Below the pieces are notes generated by a model. It had not been told where the DNA came from, searched no databases, and saw only the letters and a program-made list of their open reading frames with translations. A DNA stretch of 64,000 nt from contig NZ_JAACFS010000040.1 of NCBI RefSeq assembly GCF_029051645.1, forward strand, positions 1 to 64,000, given 5' to 3'. The position numbers were made by a program, and so were the translations under genes. Below are positions 62,373 to 64,000 of this stretch, piece after piece. This DNA comes from Bradyrhizobium sp. CSA112 (GTDB lineage Bacteria > Pseudomonadota > Alphaproteobacteria > Rhizobiales > Xanthobacteraceae). The stretch's first letter is position 1. Each line of letters starts with the position of its first letter.

Positions 62373-62436
62373 TTTCCAAGGCCGCGTAACCTGTGACGCG
62401 GTGCTGGCGAAGGCGGGCGGCGGATGTTTCGGCATC
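62322..62436 (+). repeat. Direct repeat A, copy 1 (end of yiaAB plus hairpin)
   Basis: From the last 17 codons of yiaAB to a hairpin GGCGGATG-TTTCGG-CATC. The segment from CCGCGTAACCTGTGACGCGG to CGGCATC (about 55 nt) is identical to copy 2 at about 63167-63221. Confidence 0.9.
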
Positions 62437-62534
62437 TGTCGTCCGTCGGCGGCATAGCTCCAGATCTCTGGATGATCCAGAAATCGCTGCAGTCCGGCTT
62501 CGCGCCGGAAGACTCAAAGGAAGGATCGACTTCA

Positions 62535-62963
62535 ATGAAGCGAACCGTGATGTTTCTTCTGCTGGGGCCTTCGCTGGTCGCGCTTGCAGTGTTGATGGTT
62601 GCTGTCGCCATCGCGGGTCCGGTCGACGATGCTTTCGTTGCATTATGCGTAACGGCGTCCTTTCTCATCACCTTGCCTGTATCGGCGATCACCGGGCTCG
62701 TGGACGGGTACCTCGCACGGGGCTTGCCGCCGCTCTTGAGAGCATTCCTGGCCGCAGCAATCGGTATGATGGGTGCCATCGGCCTGGTTCTCGCCCTGTT
62801 CAAGATGATGTTCTCACCGACAGTGCCGCCAGAGGTCATGAATGGAGCACTCTGCGCGGGCTTCTTCTTGCTGCTGCCGATGGGCTTGTGCTCGCTCTTG
62901 TCGAACGATGATGGCAACCGGCCTGCCGACTGCGCGCCTGACTGCGTCGGGCGACCGGCCTGA
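62535..62963 (+). CDS. Small multi-pass membrane protein within the duplicated region
   Basis: A 142-residue protein with four hydrophobic segments (about 5-27, 36-55, 65-90, 99-118) and a Cys/Pro-containing polar tail (NDDGNRPADCAPDCVGRPA). ATG 62535 follows AAAGGAAGG. No family is recognised. It lies between copies A1 and B1 of two repeated segments; the second A-B set lacks such a gene, so it was either inserted there or lost from the other copy. Confidence 0.7.
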   Translation: MKRTVMFLLLGPSLVALAVLMVAVAIAGPVDDAFVALCVTASFLITLPVSAITGLVDGYLARGLPPLLRAFLAAAIGMMGAIGLVLALFKMMFSPTVPPEVMNGALCAGFFLLLPMGLCSLLSNDDGNRPADCAPDCVGRPA

Positions 62964-62993
62964 TTGCAGCGCATCCGCTGCGTGTCATTGAAG

Positions 62994-63048
62994 CATCGTT
63001 TACCCTGCCGCAACCTAAAGGTGATCGAGTTATCGCTCCTTAACTGGC
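62994..63048 (+). repeat. Direct repeat B, copy 1
   Basis: Begins CATCGTTTACCCT and ends GCTCCTTAAC-GGC, matching 63264-63318 at most positions (about 75 percent by eye). It lies after the small membrane-protein gene. Confidence 0.75.
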
Positions 63049-63089
63049 GCGGGCGCAGAAATCCGGCATGAGTTGCGAGCGAAGCCGAT

Positions 63090-63140
63090 GAGGACGGCAA
63101 GGCCGAGCGGCTGCTGATGGAGATTTCCAAGACCGCTTGA
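63090..63140 (+). pseudogene. Duplicated 3' fragment of yiaAB
   Basis: Codes for EDGKAERLLMEISKTA followed by a stop, against EDAKAERLLMEVSKAA at the end of intact yiaAB: 13 of 16 residues are the same. No upstream part of the gene is present, so it is a remnant. It is followed by two extra TTTCCAAGAYCGC-type units and the same non-coding tail (to about 63221) as copy A1. Confidence 0.88.
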
Positions 63141-63221
63141 TTTCCAAGATCGCTTAATTTCCAAGACCGCGTAACCTGTGACGCGGTGCTGGCGAAGGCG
63201 GGCGGCGGATGTTTCGGCATC
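63090..63221 (+). repeat. Direct repeat A, copy 2
   Basis: Second copy of segment A; differs from the first by an additional 17-nt unit (TTTCCAAGATCGCTTAA) and has a fully complementary hairpin GGCGGATG-TTTCGG-CATCCGCC, which in copy 1 is partly decayed (CATCTGTC). Confidence 0.9.
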
Positions 63222-63263
63222 CGCCGTTAGCCCGTCTTGCAGGGGAGTTTGACGTCACCAACA

Positions 63264-63318
63264 CATCGTTTACCCTCCTGCCACCGTAACGTGTCGTACT
63301 CATGGCTCCTTAACAGGC
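63264..63318 (+). repeat. Direct repeat B, copy 2
   Basis: CATCGTTTACCCTCCTGCCACC ... GGCTCCTTAACAGGC; lies 43 nt after copy A2 and 38 nt before the next start codon, so it may contain a promoter. In the first set the A-to-B distance is about 560 nt. Confidence 0.75.
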
Positions 63319-63355
63319 CTGGTGCACCAATCCCGCCCAAGTACGGGCAAGTGGC

Positions 63356-64000
63356 ATGGCGTTTTTCTGGAGCGGCGATTCAGCGATCCGTCATGGTCTG
63401 CGGCAGGTCCGTTCTGCGGCCGGCCGTCTGAGCAGCTATGCCGCTTTCTGGCTGAAGGCATTTCATCAGCCGGCCATCGATCTCTCCTTGCGCACCCACT
63501 CGGGATTGACGACGCGGATCGTTGAAAGCCCGGGGCTCGCGCTTTCCCAGGCGGATCTCGACGAGCTGGTCTCGCGATTGCGCACCGTGGCCGGCAAGAC
63601 GCTGCCGGCCGGCGACCTGACCTATGGCATCTTCTCCGGAGAGCGCGAACGGCTGTCGCGCGCCATCGTTACGCTGATTTCCGAGGAGGCGACGGGACGC
63701 CCGATCGCCTTCAATGCGTTGTCGGTAATGTCGGTCGAACTCGACGGCGAGCCGCAGCAAGTCACCCATCTCGGCCTGGTCATGGTCGATCCCGACGTGC
63801 AGGGGCAGGGGCTGTCCTGGGTGCTGTATGGCTTGACCACGCTGGTGCTGTTCGCGCGCGACGGCTTGCGCCCGAAATGGATTTCGAACGTCACGCAGGT
63901 GCCGGCGGTGTTCGGCATGGTCTGCGACACGTTCTCGGACGTGTTTCCGTCGCCGGATGCAGGCGCGCGCCGAAGCTTCGCGCATCTGCAACTGGCGCGC
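63356..64000 (+). CDS. GNAT-like protein, truncated by the window edge
   Basis: ATG 63356 opens a frame of 215 codons with no stop before the edge. N-terminal residues (MAFFWSGDSAIRHGLRQVRSAAGRLSSYAAFWLKA) are followed by a GNAT-like core: AFNALSVMSVELDGE, then THLGLVMVDPDVQGQGLSWVLYGL, where VQGQGLS is a likely acyl-CoA loop, and WISNVTQVPAVFGMVCDTF. The protein is complete in frame but the 3' end lies beyond this window. Function is unknown. Confidence 0.8.
   Translation, partial: MAFFWSGDSAIRHGLRQVRSAAGRLSSYAAFWLKAFHQPAIDLSLRTHSGLTTRIVESPGLALSQADLDELVSRLRTVAGKTLPAGDLTYGIFSGERERLSRAIVTLISEEATGRPIAFNALSVMSVELDGEPQQVTHLGLVMVDPDVQGQGLSWVLYGLTTLVLFARDGLRPKWISNVTQVPAVFGMVCDTFSDVFPSPDAGARRSFAHLQLAR

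Overview
The window looks like chromosomal DNA of an alphaproteobacterium of the Rhizobiales, most likely Bradyrhizobium or a close relative in the Nitrobacteraceae. The evidence is high GC with GC-ended codons, a CpdR response regulator, a homospermidine synthase with an ODC-type decarboxylase, a ROSE-like heat-shock leader, stacked Liv-type and Bug-type uptake systems, and many small dispersed palindromic repeats in the intergenic gaps. I see no phage, insertion sequence, CRISPR array or rRNA. There is one tRNA gene (Val, GAC).

Layout. 0-5.4 kb: a Zur-box-headed zinc operon (His-rich membrane microprotein, znuC, znuB, znuA, a COG0523 GTPase with a His-rich loop, a cytoplasmic WD40-like propeller, then a proline-rich anchored protein). 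5.6-12.1 kb: an intradiol ring-cleavage dioxygenase, a complete branched-chain-amino-acid-type ABC importer and an acetoacetate-decarboxylase-family enzyme, probably one catabolic unit. 12.1-18.6 kb (minus strand): secreted proteins, homospermidine synthase, a Rid protein, a small membrane protein, a GNAT enzyme and ornithine decarboxylase with a long structured leader that resembles the speF element. 18.8-31 kb: an M3 oligopeptidase, a ZevAB-like pair (DUF1007 and NicO, a second likely metal system), thioesterase, MAPEG protein, ferrochelatase, SPFH/NfeD pair, an HxlR regulator divergent from a carboxymuconolactone-decarboxylase-family gene over a striking nested palindrome, arabinose-5-phosphate isomerase and a beta-barrel protein.

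31-50 kb: gltBD (minus strand), secreted and hydrolase genes, hsp20 under a ROSE-like thermometer, a lysophospholipase-like hydrolase, the first of two adenylate cyclase/TolB-like/TPR proteins, LysE and TSUP transporters, a LysR regulator, a Bug-type binding protein and hisN. A structured RNA with a perfect intrinsic terminator (6S-like) follows at 49.5 kb. 50-64 kb: N-formylglutamate amidohydrolase, cpdR, tRNA-Val, the second cyclase-TPR paralogue, opgGH glucan genes, an FAD oxidoreductase, secreted proteins, and a TetR/PspA/YiaAB module with three TetR-type operators. After yiaAB, two short segments are each present twice, one of them carrying a copy of the yiaAB 3' end. The last gene, a GNAT-like protein, runs off the right edge.

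The most interesting items are the zinc operon with its two uncharacterised accessory proteins, the TetR-PspA-YiaAB membrane-stress module with triple operators, the polyamine leader RNA, the 6S-like RNA, and several places where dispersed palindromes touch coding or translation signals. All functional calls are by reading the translated proteins and DNA by eye; no database search was possible.
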